A DNA stretch of 64,000 nt from Oscillospiraceae bacterium (GTDB lineage Bacteria; Bacillota; Clostridia; Saccharofermentanales; Fastidiosipilaceae). The position numbers and the translations under genes were made by a program. A model generated the notes under the pieces. It had not been told where the DNA came from. It was given only the letters and a program-made list of their open reading frames with translations, and did no database searches. Where the stretch lies: NCBI GenBank assembly GCA_029983685.1, contig JASBZA010000006.1:38390-102389 (forward strand), in the 5' to 3' direction. Shown here in pieces: positions 51,381 to 60,057 of the stretch (within the stretch, counting starts at the first letter, position 1; the number at the start of each line of letters is the position of its first letter).

Positions 51381-52217
51381 ATGCATGGATTAAAAAAGAA
51401 TAAAGTTAGAGTCGCCGGGTCTTATATCTATTTAACGATATTAGCTTTGTTGGCTGTTTTTCCGTTACTTTGGATTATTGTTTCTTCATTCAAATCCAAT
51501 AATGAGATGAATAAGTTTCCAACCTCGTTTTTTCCTAAAGAACTTACCATGAGAAACTACAACCTGGTGTTTGAAGAGTTGAAGTTCGGCAATAACATGT
51601 TGAACTCACTTATTGTATCTTTTGCAAGTACGGTTTTGACGGTGGTGATTGCAGCACTGGGCGCTTATGCCGTAGTGAGGTTTTTCCCCAAGTTCGGCAA
51701 ACTGTTAACGCAGGGTCTGATTTTGGCCTACATGTTGCCTACTATCCTACTAGCCGTCCCATACTCGATAACCTTAGGCCAGGTTGGCTTGCTCAACACC
51801 AGGATTGGCCTAATCATTATCTATTTGTCCTTCTCCGTACCCTATGCCTTGTGGTTATTGGTAGGATTTTTCAAGACCGTTCCGATTCAGATTGAAGAAG
51901 CGGCCAGTGTGGACGGCGCTAACAAGTTTCAAATTTTCGTCACGGTGGTCTTGCCCATAGTGGCTCCGGGAATTGTAGCAGTTGCTATTTATACCTTTAT
52001 CAATACATGGAATGAATTTTTATATTCCTTAGTGTTAATCAACAGCCGAGACAAGATGACGGTAGCGGTAGCCCTACAATCCTTGCAGGGTCAAGAGATT
52101 TTGGACTGGGGCGTCATGATGGCTGCCTCTACGGTTGTGGTAATCCCCTCCGTTATCTTCTTCATGTGCATCCAAAAGTTCATAGCGGGCGGCTTGGCAG
52201 CAGGCTCAGACAAGTAA
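51381..52217 (+). CDS. Sialate-type ABC transporter permease 2
   Basis: A membrane permease of 278 residues, 10 bp after its partner. The first helix is YLTILALLAVFPLLWIIVSS. The EAA loop is EEAASVDGANKFQIFVTVVL, and the C terminus FIAGGLAAGSDK is usual for MalG-type permeases. It completes the importer; an MsmX-like ATPase encoded elsewhere would power it. Confidence 0.92.
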   Translation: MHGLKKNKVRVAGSYIYLTILALLAVFPLLWIIVSSFKSNNEMNKFPTSFFPKELTMRNYNLVFEELKFGNNMLNSLIVSFASTVLTVVIAALGAYAVVRFFPKFGKLLTQGLILAYMLPTILLAVPYSITLGQVGLLNTRIGLIIIYLSFSVPYALWLLVGFFKTVPIQIEEAASVDGANKFQIFVTVVLPIVAPGIVAVAIYTFINTWNEFLYSLVLINSRDKMTVAVALQSLQGQEILDWGVMMAASTVVVIPSVIFFMCIQKFIAGGLAAGSDK

Positions 52218-52265
52218 TAAGTATAAGTATTACAATTTTTAAATTTTAGAAATAGAGAGGTATAT

Positions 52266-53387
52266 ATGAAAACAGTAAATTACGGTATTGTAGGAACAGG
52301 ATATTTCGGTGCAGGTTTGGGAAGAATTCTAAAAGACCTTCCCGGGGCCAAAGTGACATGCGTCTATGACCCAAACCACGGTGAAGAGATTGCCAAAGAG
52401 CTTTCTTGTGATTTTACAAGTAATCTGGAAAGCTTGTGTGCCAGAGCAGATGTCGATTGTGTAGTTGTTGCCACACCCAACTACCTTCATAAAGAACCTG
52501 TCTTGATAGCGGCCCAAAACGGTAAAAACGTTTTCTGCGAAAAGCCTATTGCCCTGTCTTATAAAGATTGTGTAGAGATGGTGGAAGCCTGTCAGAATGC
52601 AGGTGTTATCTTTATGGCCGGTCATGTAATGAACTTCTTTAACGGGGTAAGAAGGGCGAAACAGTTCATTAATGAAGGCAAAATAGGTAATATTCTTTAT
52701 TGCCATGCCGCACGAAACGGTTGGGAGCCGGTCCAAGACAGTATCAGCTGGAAGAAAATCCGATCCAAATCCGGCGGGCACCTTTATCACCATATTCATG
52801 AGTTGGATTGCATCCAGTTTTTGATGGGTATGCCTGCGTATGCCACTATGGTCGGGGGTAATGTGGCCCATCAGGGTGAAGAGTTCGGTGATGAAGATGA
52901 TATGTTGCTTATTTCACTTGAATTCCCCAATAACACTTATGCTATGTTAGAGTACGGTTCGGCTTTTCGCTGGAGCGAACACTATCTTCTTATCCAAGGT
53001 ACGGAGGGGGCCATCCGCCTGGATATGAAGGATGCCGGCATGACGGTTCGGACACCGCAGGGAGAAGAACACTATCTCTTGCATCGTAATCAGGAAGAAG
53101 ATGATGACAGAACCACTACTTATAACACAAAGCTGGAGATGGATGGTGCAGTTCTTTATGGGAAACCCGGCAAAACCCCACCTCTGTGGCTTCAAGGGGT
53201 TATGGAAATGGAGATGGAATATCTTAACGAAATTATGCACGGACAGGAAGTCGAAGAAGAATTCGCCAATCTCTTAAACGGTAAAGCGGCAAGAAATTCT
53301 ATCGCGACGGCCGATGCTTGTACGAAATCTATCCGAGAGAACAAAAAAGTTGCTCTTAGTGAAATCCTAGGCAAAGCAACAATTTAA
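52266..53387 (+). CDS. Gfo/Idh/MocA oxidoreductase, NanOx-like (2,7-anhydro-Neu5Ac to Neu5Ac)
   Basis: A 373-residue NAD-dependent oxidoreductase. The Rossmann domain starts GIVGTGYFGAGLG; the conserved lysine is in CEKPIALSYKDC (near residue 97); SGGHLYHHIHELDC holds the expected catalytic histidine region (near 170-183). The phrase FMAGHVMNFFNGV and this HHIHELD block resemble my memory of NanOx/YjhC, which converts 2,7-anhydro-Neu5Ac to Neu5Ac by redox cycling of NAD. Its position at the end of the sialidase-transporter operon fits this job and would supply nanA. A generic inositol or sugar dehydrogenase is the fallback. Confidence 0.82.
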   Translation: MKTVNYGIVGTGYFGAGLGRILKDLPGAKVTCVYDPNHGEEIAKELSCDFTSNLESLCARADVDCVVVATPNYLHKEPVLIAAQNGKNVFCEKPIALSYKDCVEMVEACQNAGVIFMAGHVMNFFNGVRRAKQFINEGKIGNILYCHAARNGWEPVQDSISWKKIRSKSGGHLYHHIHELDCIQFLMGMPAYATMVGGNVAHQGEEFGDEDDMLLISLEFPNNTYAMLEYGSAFRWSEHYLLIQGTEGAIRLDMKDAGMTVRTPQGEEHYLLHRNQEEDDDRTTTYNTKLEMDGAVLYGKPGKTPPLWLQGVMEMEMEYLNEIMHGQEVEEEFANLLNGKAARNSIATADACTKSIRENKKVALSEILGKATI

Positions 53388-53417
53388 GAAAAAATACGTT
53401 CAAATATAGCTAAGCGT

Positions 53418-53459
53418 AAGGACATAGCCGAAGTGTACACCTAGGATATGTCCTTTTTG
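53418..53459 (+). terminator. Terminator of the sialidase operon
   Basis: AAGGACATA (53418-53426) pairs perfectly with TATGTCCTT (53447-53455), followed by TTT. The loop contains the palindrome GTGTACAC. It lies in the 367 bp gap before the purine operon. Confidence 0.85.
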
Positions 53460-53514
53460 CTTACTTGATAAGGATTCCTGTGCTTAAGCGGGAATTCTTT
53501 AGATAGCTTCACGG

Positions 53515-53544
53515 TTTACAATCCGTTAACGAGTTTCTTATAAT
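53515..53544 (+). promoter_or_regulatory. Promoter of the purine operon
   Basis: TTTACA (53515-53520) and consensus TATAAT (53539-53544) are separated by 18 bases. Transcription would begin about 53551, a few bases before the riboswitch aptamer. Confidence 0.78.
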
Positions 53545-53561
53545 AGTTTAATAGTTGATGG

Positions 53562-53628
53562 CTGTTGTTTAATGCTTTGATATGGAAAGCAGTTTCTACG
53601 TGGCGCCGTAAATGCCACACAATAACAG
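53562..53628 (+). ncRNA. Purine riboswitch aptamer, guanine class (C74), with swapped 21-75 pair
   Basis: The aptamer fits the purine fold. P1 pairs 53562-53569 with 53621-53628. J1/2 is TAAT. P2 is GCTTT/AAAGC with loop GATATGG. J2/3 is AGTTTCTAC. P3 is GTGGC/GCCAC with loop GCCGTAAAT. J3/1 has C at the specificity position (53620), as in guanine or hypoxanthine sensors. The pair usually A21-U75 is U-A here, a compensated change. The expression platform (53629-53754) was not resolved, but a 6 bp hairpin (53722-53739) abuts the ribosome site of the permease, suggesting control of translation. It controls an NCS2 permease and adenine deaminase. Confidence 0.9.
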
Positions 53629-53754
53629 ACCTGAAGAGCATACTTCTGCAGGCTGACAACCGCTATTGACAATTGTAGTAGTGGTCGCATGGATGCATTT
53701 GTAAAGATATGTGTCTTTGCTTGTCGTTGCGTTACGACAGAAAGGATGTAGAGT

Positions 53755-55071
53755 ATGGATAAACTTTTTAAGTTGCAGGCGCACAAGACCAATGTGCGTA
53801 GAGAAATTTTGGCCGGTCTTACCACCTTTATGACAATGGCCTACGTCTTGGCGGTTCAGCCGTCTGCTATTATCGGCGGCGAAGCGACTCTAGTTGACAT
53901 TGCCGGCGTGACGATTAGCCGTGAAGGTCTTATGTTGACCTGTGCTTTAATCACCTCGCTTATTACCATGGTCATGGCTTTTTACACCAATATGCCCTTT
54001 GCCTTATCCACCGGTATGGGATCGAACTTCCTGCTGGGCTTTGCTATACAAGGCGGTCAATTGAGTTTTGGCGGAGCCATGGCAATCATCTTGATATCAG
54101 GTATTATTTTTCTGGTCTTAAGTCTCCTAGGTATTCGAGATGTCATTGTCAAAATGATTCCCACAAATATTAAGATAGCAATTTCGGCAACCATTGGTTT
54201 CTTCATTGCGTATTTAGGCTTTAAAAATACCGGTATTGCGGATTTTAGCAAAGGTATTGCCATGGGGGACTTCACCTCACCTGCTGTGCTGCTGAGTGTA
54301 GCCACCTTAATTCTTATTGCCATTTTACATGCCAACAAAGTGCCCGGCGCTATCCTTATCGGTATGGTAGCCAGCACCGTTGCCTCTATTATCATGGGGC
54401 TTACCGCTTTGCCTACACGCTTTGCTTCCTTGCCTAACTTTAGTGCCGTGAAGCCCTTGCTCTTTAATTTTAATTTCAAAGAGCTTATTTCCGGTTCGGC
54501 TATCGTCTTCATTTTTGTGTGCTTCTTTAGTGACTTTTTCTCCACCCTGGGTACCGTTTTGGGTGTAGCAGGTAAGGCCGGTATGTTGGATGAAAACGGT
54601 GATTTACCCAATATCCAGAAACCCTTCCTGGTAGACGCTATCGGTACGGTGCTTGGTGCTTTTTCCGGTAATACGACCGTTACGACCTATGTCGAATCTT
54701 CCGCCGGTGTGGAGGCGGGCGGTAGAACCGGTCTGACTTCTCTCACCACAGCCATCATGTTTCTCATTTCACTCTTCTTTGCCCCCTTGTTCCTGATTGT
54801 GCCTGCAGCAGCTACCGGCCCTGCTTTGATTTTTGTCGGCATCTCTATGATTTCCGGCCTGCAGAATATTGACTTCTCGGAATTTGATGATGCTTTTGGT
54901 CCTGTGATGATGCTCCTGTTCGGTATCTTCCACGGATCCATTGCCTCCGGTATCAGTGCGGGTATTTTGGCCCATGTGTGTATTGAAGTCTTTACCGGCA
55001 AGGCCAAAGAAGTGCCGGTGGGCCTATATATTCTTTGTGTTCCCTTGATGATTTATTTCATCTTCGCTTAA
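53755..55071 (+). CDS. NCS2-family purine permease (AzgA/PbuG type)
   Basis: A 438-residue inner-membrane transporter for purine bases. The N-terminal motif REILAGLTTFMTMAYVLAVQ is typical of the AzgA-like branch, as are SALSTGMG-type helix 3 (FALSTGMGSNFLLGFAIQ) and the substrate-site region TTYVESSAGVEAGGRTGLTS. There are about 12 hydrophobic segments. It probably imports adenine, guanine or hypoxanthine by proton symport. Its expression is set by the upstream purine riboswitch, and its GAAAGGA ribosome site touches a hairpin. Adenine deaminase follows after 15 bp. Confidence 0.94.
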   Translation: MDKLFKLQAHKTNVRREILAGLTTFMTMAYVLAVQPSAIIGGEATLVDIAGVTISREGLMLTCALITSLITMVMAFYTNMPFALSTGMGSNFLLGFAIQGGQLSFGGAMAIILISGIIFLVLSLLGIRDVIVKMIPTNIKIAISATIGFFIAYLGFKNTGIADFSKGIAMGDFTSPAVLLSVATLILIAILHANKVPGAILIGMVASTVASIIMGLTALPTRFASLPNFSAVKPLLFNFNFKELISGSAIVFIFVCFFSDFFSTLGTVLGVAGKAGMLDENGDLPNIQKPFLVDAIGTVLGAFSGNTTVTTYVESSAGVEAGGRTGLTSLTTAIMFLISLFFAPLFLIVPAAATGPALIFVGISMISGLQNIDFSEFDDAFGPVMMLLFGIFHGSIASGISAGILAHVCIEVFTGKAKEVPVGLYILCVPLMIYFIFA

Positions 55072-55086
55072 GAAAGGAAAGTCAGC

Positions 55087-56880
55087 ATGCGATTTAAACC
55101 TGAAAATATGAACAATCTACTGGATGCGGCAATGGACAAAACGGCGTGCGATTTGGCCGTCTTGAACACACAATATGTGAACTTATTTACCGGAGAAATC
55201 TATCCGGCAGACGTCTATATTCACGAAGGTTATGTGGTTTTTGTGGACAAAGACCATGCGAATTCCCCTTCTCATACGCCCAAAGAAATACTGGACGCCG
55301 AGGGCCGTTATATCGTGCCGGGCTTAATTGACAGCCATGTGCACATCGAAAGCTCGATGTTGACGCCTTTGAATTTTGCCAGAGCGACACTCCCTCTGGG
55401 GGTGACCTGTGTTGTTCATGACCCGCATGAGCTCACGAATGTATTCGGTGAAGAAGCGGTTCGTTATTTTAATGATGTGGCCAAAGACCTGCCCCAGCGT
55501 CAATTGTCGAATATCCCGTCTTGTGTCCCTTCCGTACCGGGATTGGAGTCAGCCGGCGGTGTCATCAAAGCCGAAGAAGTCAGACGTTTGGCTAAACTTG
55601 AACATGTCGTTGGCCTGGGTGAAGTTATGGACTTTGTCGGCGTGGTCAACCATACAGACCGTATGATGTCTATCATCGAAGCGGCTAGGGAAGAGGGCCT
55701 TTATCTTCAGGGCCATATCCCGGTAGCAGATCCCAGACTTATTGCGGCCTATGTCTTGGGTGGTCCTTGGACCTGCCATGAGTCCAGATCTCCCGGCGAA
55801 GCCTTAACAAAGCTAAGGGCCGGTATGTATGTGGATGCCAGAGATTCCTCTATGGCCAGAAACGTCAGCACGATCTGGGAAGATGTCAAAGACTTAGCTT
55901 ATCGTGAGCGCCTAACCTTCTGCACCGATGATCGCGAAGCGGATGATATTTTAGAAATCGGCCAGTTGGATGATGTTTTACGCCATGCCATGGAACTGGG
56001 TATGGAGCCTGTAGAAGCTATTCGGTCGGCCAGCCTTAGGACAGCAGAAGCTGCTAAGTTAGAAAATATGGGTGCGGTGGCGCCGGGTTTTGTGGCGGAT
56101 TTCCTCCTGGTAGATGATTTGAAGAAATTCCAAGTCCACCAAGTCTTTGCCAAAGGTAAGGAAGTGGCCAGAGACGGCAAACTGACGCAAGAATTACCGG
56201 ACAAGTCTTATCCGATCGAGGAAAGAAACAGCGTAGACCTGCCGTCTTACGATTTAGAAACCTTTACCTTGAGAGCTCCGGAGGCTTTGGTCCATCAAGA
56301 CTCGGTAGAAGTAAACCTTATGGCCTTCCCGGATGAAACATCGCTTTACGCCAGATTAGAGACCGTACGCTTGCCACTAAAAGACGGTGTCGTCGATATC
56401 TCTGCCGAGCCGGATTTAGCCTATGTAGCGGTCATGAACCGTTATGGTACGGGGGATATGACGCTGGGCCTGGTCCGTAAATTCGGCCTTAATTTCGGTG
56501 CTAAGGCCTCAACAATCTCGCATGATTGCCATAATTTGTGTGTGGTCTTTAAAAACCCCGAATCTGCTTTAACAGCCGTCAAGGCTCTGGATGCATGCGG
56601 CGGAGGTTTGGCAGCCGCTCAAAACGAGGAAGTCTTGGCACGCTTGCCCTTGCCTTTGGGCGGCTTAATGTCTCTTCTTCCTGCAGAAGAAACAGCTGAG
56701 CTGGCCAAAAAGATGAAGGCATGCCTCCATAAGATGGGAGTCCCCGGAGTGAACCCCATACTGAGGATTGCAACCCTGTGTCTTATTGTTATTCCGGATG
56801 TTAAATACTCCGATTATGGTTTGGTCGACGTGGTCAAGCAGGAATTAATTCCAATATTCCCGGAGCAGGAGAGGGCTTAG
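55087..56880 (+). CDS. ade: Adenine deaminase
   Basis: Converts adenine to hypoxanthine plus ammonia. It has 597 residues, the usual length of bacterial Ade. The amidohydrolase barrel shows IVPGLIDSHVHIESSM (metal-binding His-x-His) and VVHDPHELTNVFG; the C-terminal half has LGLVRKFGLNFGAKASTISH and DCHNLCVVF. GAAAGGA precedes ATG. It is co-transcribed with the permease, so imported adenine is fed into hypoxanthine salvage. A strong terminator ends the operon. Confidence 0.97.
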   Translation: MRFKPENMNNLLDAAMDKTACDLAVLNTQYVNLFTGEIYPADVYIHEGYVVFVDKDHANSPSHTPKEILDAEGRYIVPGLIDSHVHIESSMLTPLNFARATLPLGVTCVVHDPHELTNVFGEEAVRYFNDVAKDLPQRQLSNIPSCVPSVPGLESAGGVIKAEEVRRLAKLEHVVGLGEVMDFVGVVNHTDRMMSIIEAAREEGLYLQGHIPVADPRLIAAYVLGGPWTCHESRSPGEALTKLRAGMYVDARDSSMARNVSTIWEDVKDLAYRERLTFCTDDREADDILEIGQLDDVLRHAMELGMEPVEAIRSASLRTAEAAKLENMGAVAPGFVADFLLVDDLKKFQVHQVFAKGKEVARDGKLTQELPDKSYPIEERNSVDLPSYDLETFTLRAPEALVHQDSVEVNLMAFPDETSLYARLETVRLPLKDGVVDISAEPDLAYVAVMNRYGTGDMTLGLVRKFGLNFGAKASTISHDCHNLCVVFKNPESALTAVKALDACGGGLAAAQNEEVLARLPLPLGGLMSLLPAEETAELAKKMKACLHKMGVPGVNPILRIATLCLIVIPDVKYSDYGLVDVVKQELIPIFPEQERA

Positions 56881-56920
56881 TAGAGAAGATACTAACGTAT
56901 CTACTTCAATTAATACTATA

Positions 56921-56958
56921 AAAACGGCGTAGGGCATAGAGCTTTACGCCGTTTTTTT
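56921..56958 (+). terminator. Terminator of the purine operon
   Basis: AAAACGGCGTA (56921-56931) pairs perfectly with TACGCCGTTTT, followed by a long T run, with a 13-base loop. Confidence 0.92.
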
Positions 56959-56994
56959 ATGGACTGTGGTAAAAGAGCGGTTTTGTAGGAAAAT

Positions 56995-57249
56995 GTGGCT
57001 TTTGATGAATATAAGAACTTGAGGTCGCAAAATGCGACCTCAAGTGAAGACGATACTCATGGCGGAAGAAGATACCTACCGTATGCCTTTACAGAACAGG
57101 GTATTGCTATGCTTTCAGCTGTGCTTAAGAGTGATATAGCGGTTGATGTTAGTATTAAAATTATGAACAGTTTTGTGGCAATGCGAAGCTTTTTTATAAT
57201 AGGGCTTATTCAAAAGGCAAAGAATGAAATTGATATTATGAAAAACTGA
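56995..57249 (+). pseudogene. ORF6N-domain remnant (phage antirepressor-like)
   Basis: About 84 codons from GTG 56995 encode YKNLRSQNATSS, then GGRRYLPYAFTEQGIAMLSA and a VSIKIMNSFVAMRSF end. This is the middle of the ORF6N/KilA-type domain found in phage antirepressors. The family's N-terminal ~70 residues are missing (an in-frame TAG lies nine bases upstream at 56986) and the usual C-terminal extension is cut after KNEIDIMKN. There is no ribosome site. It lies between a terminator and the MATE gene, and is probably the scar of a decayed mobile element. Confidence 0.75.
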
Positions 57250-57316
57250 GCTGAATCGAAAATCTTTTTTTAGTGTGCTAAACTTGACCACCTAGAATAT
57301 TTTCACAGAGGTCACT

Positions 57317-58786
57317 ATGTTCGAAAAAACAAAATCCTTTTTTGCGGTCCAAGACATGACCGAGGGCAAAATTAGCCACAATATCATTCGTTTTTCAGTG
57401 CCGCTCCTCATCGGTAACTTTGCCCAGCAGCTTTACCAAACCGTGGACGCTATTATCGTGGGCCAGAGTGTTCCCGGAGGCTTGGCCGCTATCGGTACGA
57501 CGGGACCCATTATGAACTTCATGATTATTGTTTTTATGGCTTTGGCCACGGGCGCAGGCGTTATGGTCTCCCAATCTTTCGGGGCCAAAGACTACGTCAA
57601 GCTCCGTCGCATTGTTGCCAATACCATCATGCTCTTAGTGGTATCGTCTCTGGTCCTCATGGCTATTGTTATCCCTTTGGGGCCCTATCTTCTGGAACTC
57701 CTCAATACACCGGAAGAGATTATCGGCATGGCCCAAGACTATCTCAGCATTATATTTATAGGCATTATGGGCATGGCACTTTATAATATCTCATCGGGAG
57801 TATTGCGGGGCCTGGGGGATTCTTTTAGTCCCTTACTACTATTGATTTTAGCTACCCTCATCAACACGGGCCTGGACATCTATTTTGTCTGGTATCTAGG
57901 CTGGGGTGTTGCCGGAGCGGCTTGGGCTACGATTATCGCTCAGGCCATTTCTGCCGTCTTGACCTTGGTTCGTCTCTTCGGAATTGATTTTCTGCACCCT
58001 TATAGTAAGGAAGATATGAAGCCCAGGTGGGCCATTATCAAGGAGATTTACCACTTAGGTATACCGGCCGGTCTGACTCAGGGAATTTTCGCTATTGCTA
58101 TGCTTCTGGTCCAAAACCTTATCAATCAAATGGGGACCTTGGTTATCGAAGCCAATACGGCAGTTATCCGAGTCGACGCTTTGGCCATGATGCCCAATTT
58201 TACCTTTGGTATGGCAGCCATGACTTTTGTCGGCCAAAACGTGGGTGCCGGCAAGCTGGACAGGGTCCATCGTGGTTCTAAAATACTCTCCCGGATGTCT
58301 CTGGGGGTTTCCATCCTGACTACTCTGGCCATCAATCTTCTCGGGCCGATACTTTTGGGGCTCTTTAGTAAAGACCCTAACGTTATCCTCGTGGGTCGAC
58401 GTATGTTCTTGGTTCTCAGCCTAGGCTATATAGCGGTATCACAAACTCAGGCTTTCGGCGGTATACTTAGAGGCGCGGGCAACACCATGCCTTCAATGTG
58501 GATTGCACTCTTTACCAGCATTGTCATAAGAACGCCTTTGGCCTATCTCGTGACCTATTTAAGCCGTTCTGCGGAATGGCCTAACGGGTCGCCTTACTGG
58601 CTTCAGGCATCCTTACTTATAGCCTGGGTATTGGGCGCCGTTGCAACTTATGCGTATTATCGATTCGCCAATTGGGAATTTAAGAGTCAAAATCCTCTCC
58701 ATGCGGCAGACTTGGCAGGAGATGCTTTGGCCGAAGTTGAAGCCGAAGCCCGGGCTGAGTTTAGAGATCCATCGGACTTATTTTAG
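57317..58786 (+). CDS. MATE-family multidrug/metabolite exporter
   Basis: A 489-residue membrane protein with 12 predicted helices in two halves. The N-terminal motif VPLLIGNFAQQLYQTVDAII and VSQSFGAKDYVKLRR, with the second-half copy VGQNVGAGKLDRVHRGS, is typical of MATE proteins. These exchange cations for drugs or metabolites. An acidic cytoplasmic tail (ALAEVEAEARAEF) follows the last helix. The gene stands alone. Its stop overlaps the convergent cca gene by 4 bp. The substrate cannot be read from sequence. Confidence 0.93.
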   Translation: MFEKTKSFFAVQDMTEGKISHNIIRFSVPLLIGNFAQQLYQTVDAIIVGQSVPGGLAAIGTTGPIMNFMIIVFMALATGAGVMVSQSFGAKDYVKLRRIVANTIMLLVVSSLVLMAIVIPLGPYLLELLNTPEEIIGMAQDYLSIIFIGIMGMALYNISSGVLRGLGDSFSPLLLLILATLINTGLDIYFVWYLGWGVAGAAWATIIAQAISAVLTLVRLFGIDFLHPYSKEDMKPRWAIIKEIYHLGIPAGLTQGIFAIAMLLVQNLINQMGTLVIEANTAVIRVDALAMMPNFTFGMAAMTFVGQNVGAGKLDRVHRGSKILSRMSLGVSILTTLAINLLGPILLGLFSKDPNVILVGRRMFLVLSLGYIAVSQTQAFGGILRGAGNTMPSMWIALFTSIVIRTPLAYLVTYLSRSAEWPNGSPYWLQASLLIAWVLGAVATYAYYRFANWEFKSQNPLHAADLAGDALAEVEAEARAEFRDPSDLF

Positions 58787-60057
58787 GCTTGGCATTTGCC
58801 TCTTTCAATAAGCGAACGTGCCAGCTTTAGCAGGTCTTCCTTATGGGGGGAGACCTGTTTCAGAAGTGCTTTTTCCCACAGCGTCTCTAACATGAGGCCA
58901 ATCTGAGGCCCCGGTGCCATCCCCAGGTCTAAAAGGTCTTGGCCGTTTAAGGGTAAGTCTTGAGGTGTTTGGGGGAGATTCGAAGCATTAATATCTGCCC
59001 ATATTTGTTCCAATTCCTTGCGGTAATGACGGCCGTAATAGGGATTGACGGAGACAACTTCATCTAACAAAATCCAATCTTCCAAGCGGACGGGATAGGT
59101 TCTAAGAAATTTCAAAAGGTCCAAAACTTGAGGCTCCGGTCTATGTTCCAGACTTTGATAGAGGGTGAGAATATCTTGGTTTTGTCGGCGACTAAGCTTT
59201 AGTCGCTTCAGTAGCTGACATAGGACTAAGGGTCTGCCTTCGTCATCTATGAGACCTTGGTCTAAACCCTGATACAGCATATAGGTGAAGCGTAGTACAA
59301 AATCGCTTGGGAGATAGTCTAGAGGTTCCCACATTTCTTCAGAGTAATGGACTTCCGGCAGCAGATAAGAGAAGAGCGAACGAAGATGTTTCCAAGTTTG
59401 GCCCAGATAAGCGCCTTCCAAAAGCCCAATAAACTCCGCACTGATGCGTTCTTGGGCGATGAAGTCCAATGACGGTAAAAGTTTTTCGCAGGCTTTAGAG
59501 GTTTTGGTCTCTAAGTCGAAACCGTATCGGGCCATGAAACGGTAGGCTCGCATAATTCTCAAGGCATCTTCCTCAAAACGTTTAGGGGCTTTGCCGACGG
59601 TTCTAATCAGGCCGGCTTTAAGGTCTTCCAGGCCTCCAACGTAATCGATGAGCCCTTCTTTAGGATGATAGGCCAGGGCATTTATGGTAAAGTCCCGACG
59701 CTTGACATCTTCTTCCAAAGACCTGGTGAAGGAAACAGACTCGGGCCTTCTGTGGTCCAGATAAAGCCCGTCTTGGCGAAAGGTGGTTATCTCATAGTGG
59801 ACCTTATTGAGGATGACACCTATCGTTCCGTGTTTTTCACCGGACAAAATGGTGGGAAAACCTTTCCAAATTGCTTTTAGTTCATCCGGTGTGGCATCGG
59901 TCGTAATATCATAATCATCGACCGGTCTTGCTAATAGTAAATCTCGAACGGCACCACCTACGAGATAAGCCTTATGACCTCGTTTTTCCAGGTATTCAAT
60001 GATGAAATAGACCTCGTTGGGCAAAGTCCACTTATACGAAGGGTAAGTAGTCCCCAT
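58783..60057 (-). CDS. cca: CCA tRNA nucleotidyltransferase
   Basis: Adds or repairs the 3' CCA of tRNAs. It has 424 residues from the ATG chosen here. The class II head domain reads AYLVGGAVRDLLLARPVDDYDI (shown in part: GGAVRDLLL and DYDI carboxylates). It is followed by KHGTIGVIL, the neck RRDFTINALAY and the RFEEDALRIMRAYRF template-binding block. No HD domain is evident. I chose ATG 60057, close to GAAGG; a TTG at 60090 would extend it deeper into msrAB. It overlaps the 3' end of msrAB by 26 bp, so the two are translationally coupled. Confidence 0.93.
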   Translation of the reverse strand: MGTTYPSYKWTLPNEVYFIIEYLEKRGHKAYLVGGAVRDLLLARPVDDYDITTDATPDELKAIWKGFPTILSGEKHGTIGVILNKVHYEITTFRQDGLYLDHRRPESVSFTRSLEEDVKRRDFTINALAYHPKEGLIDYVGGLEDLKAGLIRTVGKAPKRFEEDALRIMRAYRFMARYGFDLETKTSKACEKLLPSLDFIAQERISAEFIGLLEGAYLGQTWKHLRSLFSYLLPEVHYSEEMWEPLDYLPSDFVLRFTYMLYQGLDQGLIDDEGRPLVLCQLLKRLKLSRRQNQDILTLYQSLEHRPEPQVLDLLKFLRTYPVRLEDWILLDEVVSVNPYYGRHYRKELEQIWADINASNLPQTPQDLPLNGQDLLDLGMAPGPQIGLMLETLWEKALLKQVSPHKEDLLKLARSLIERGKCQA

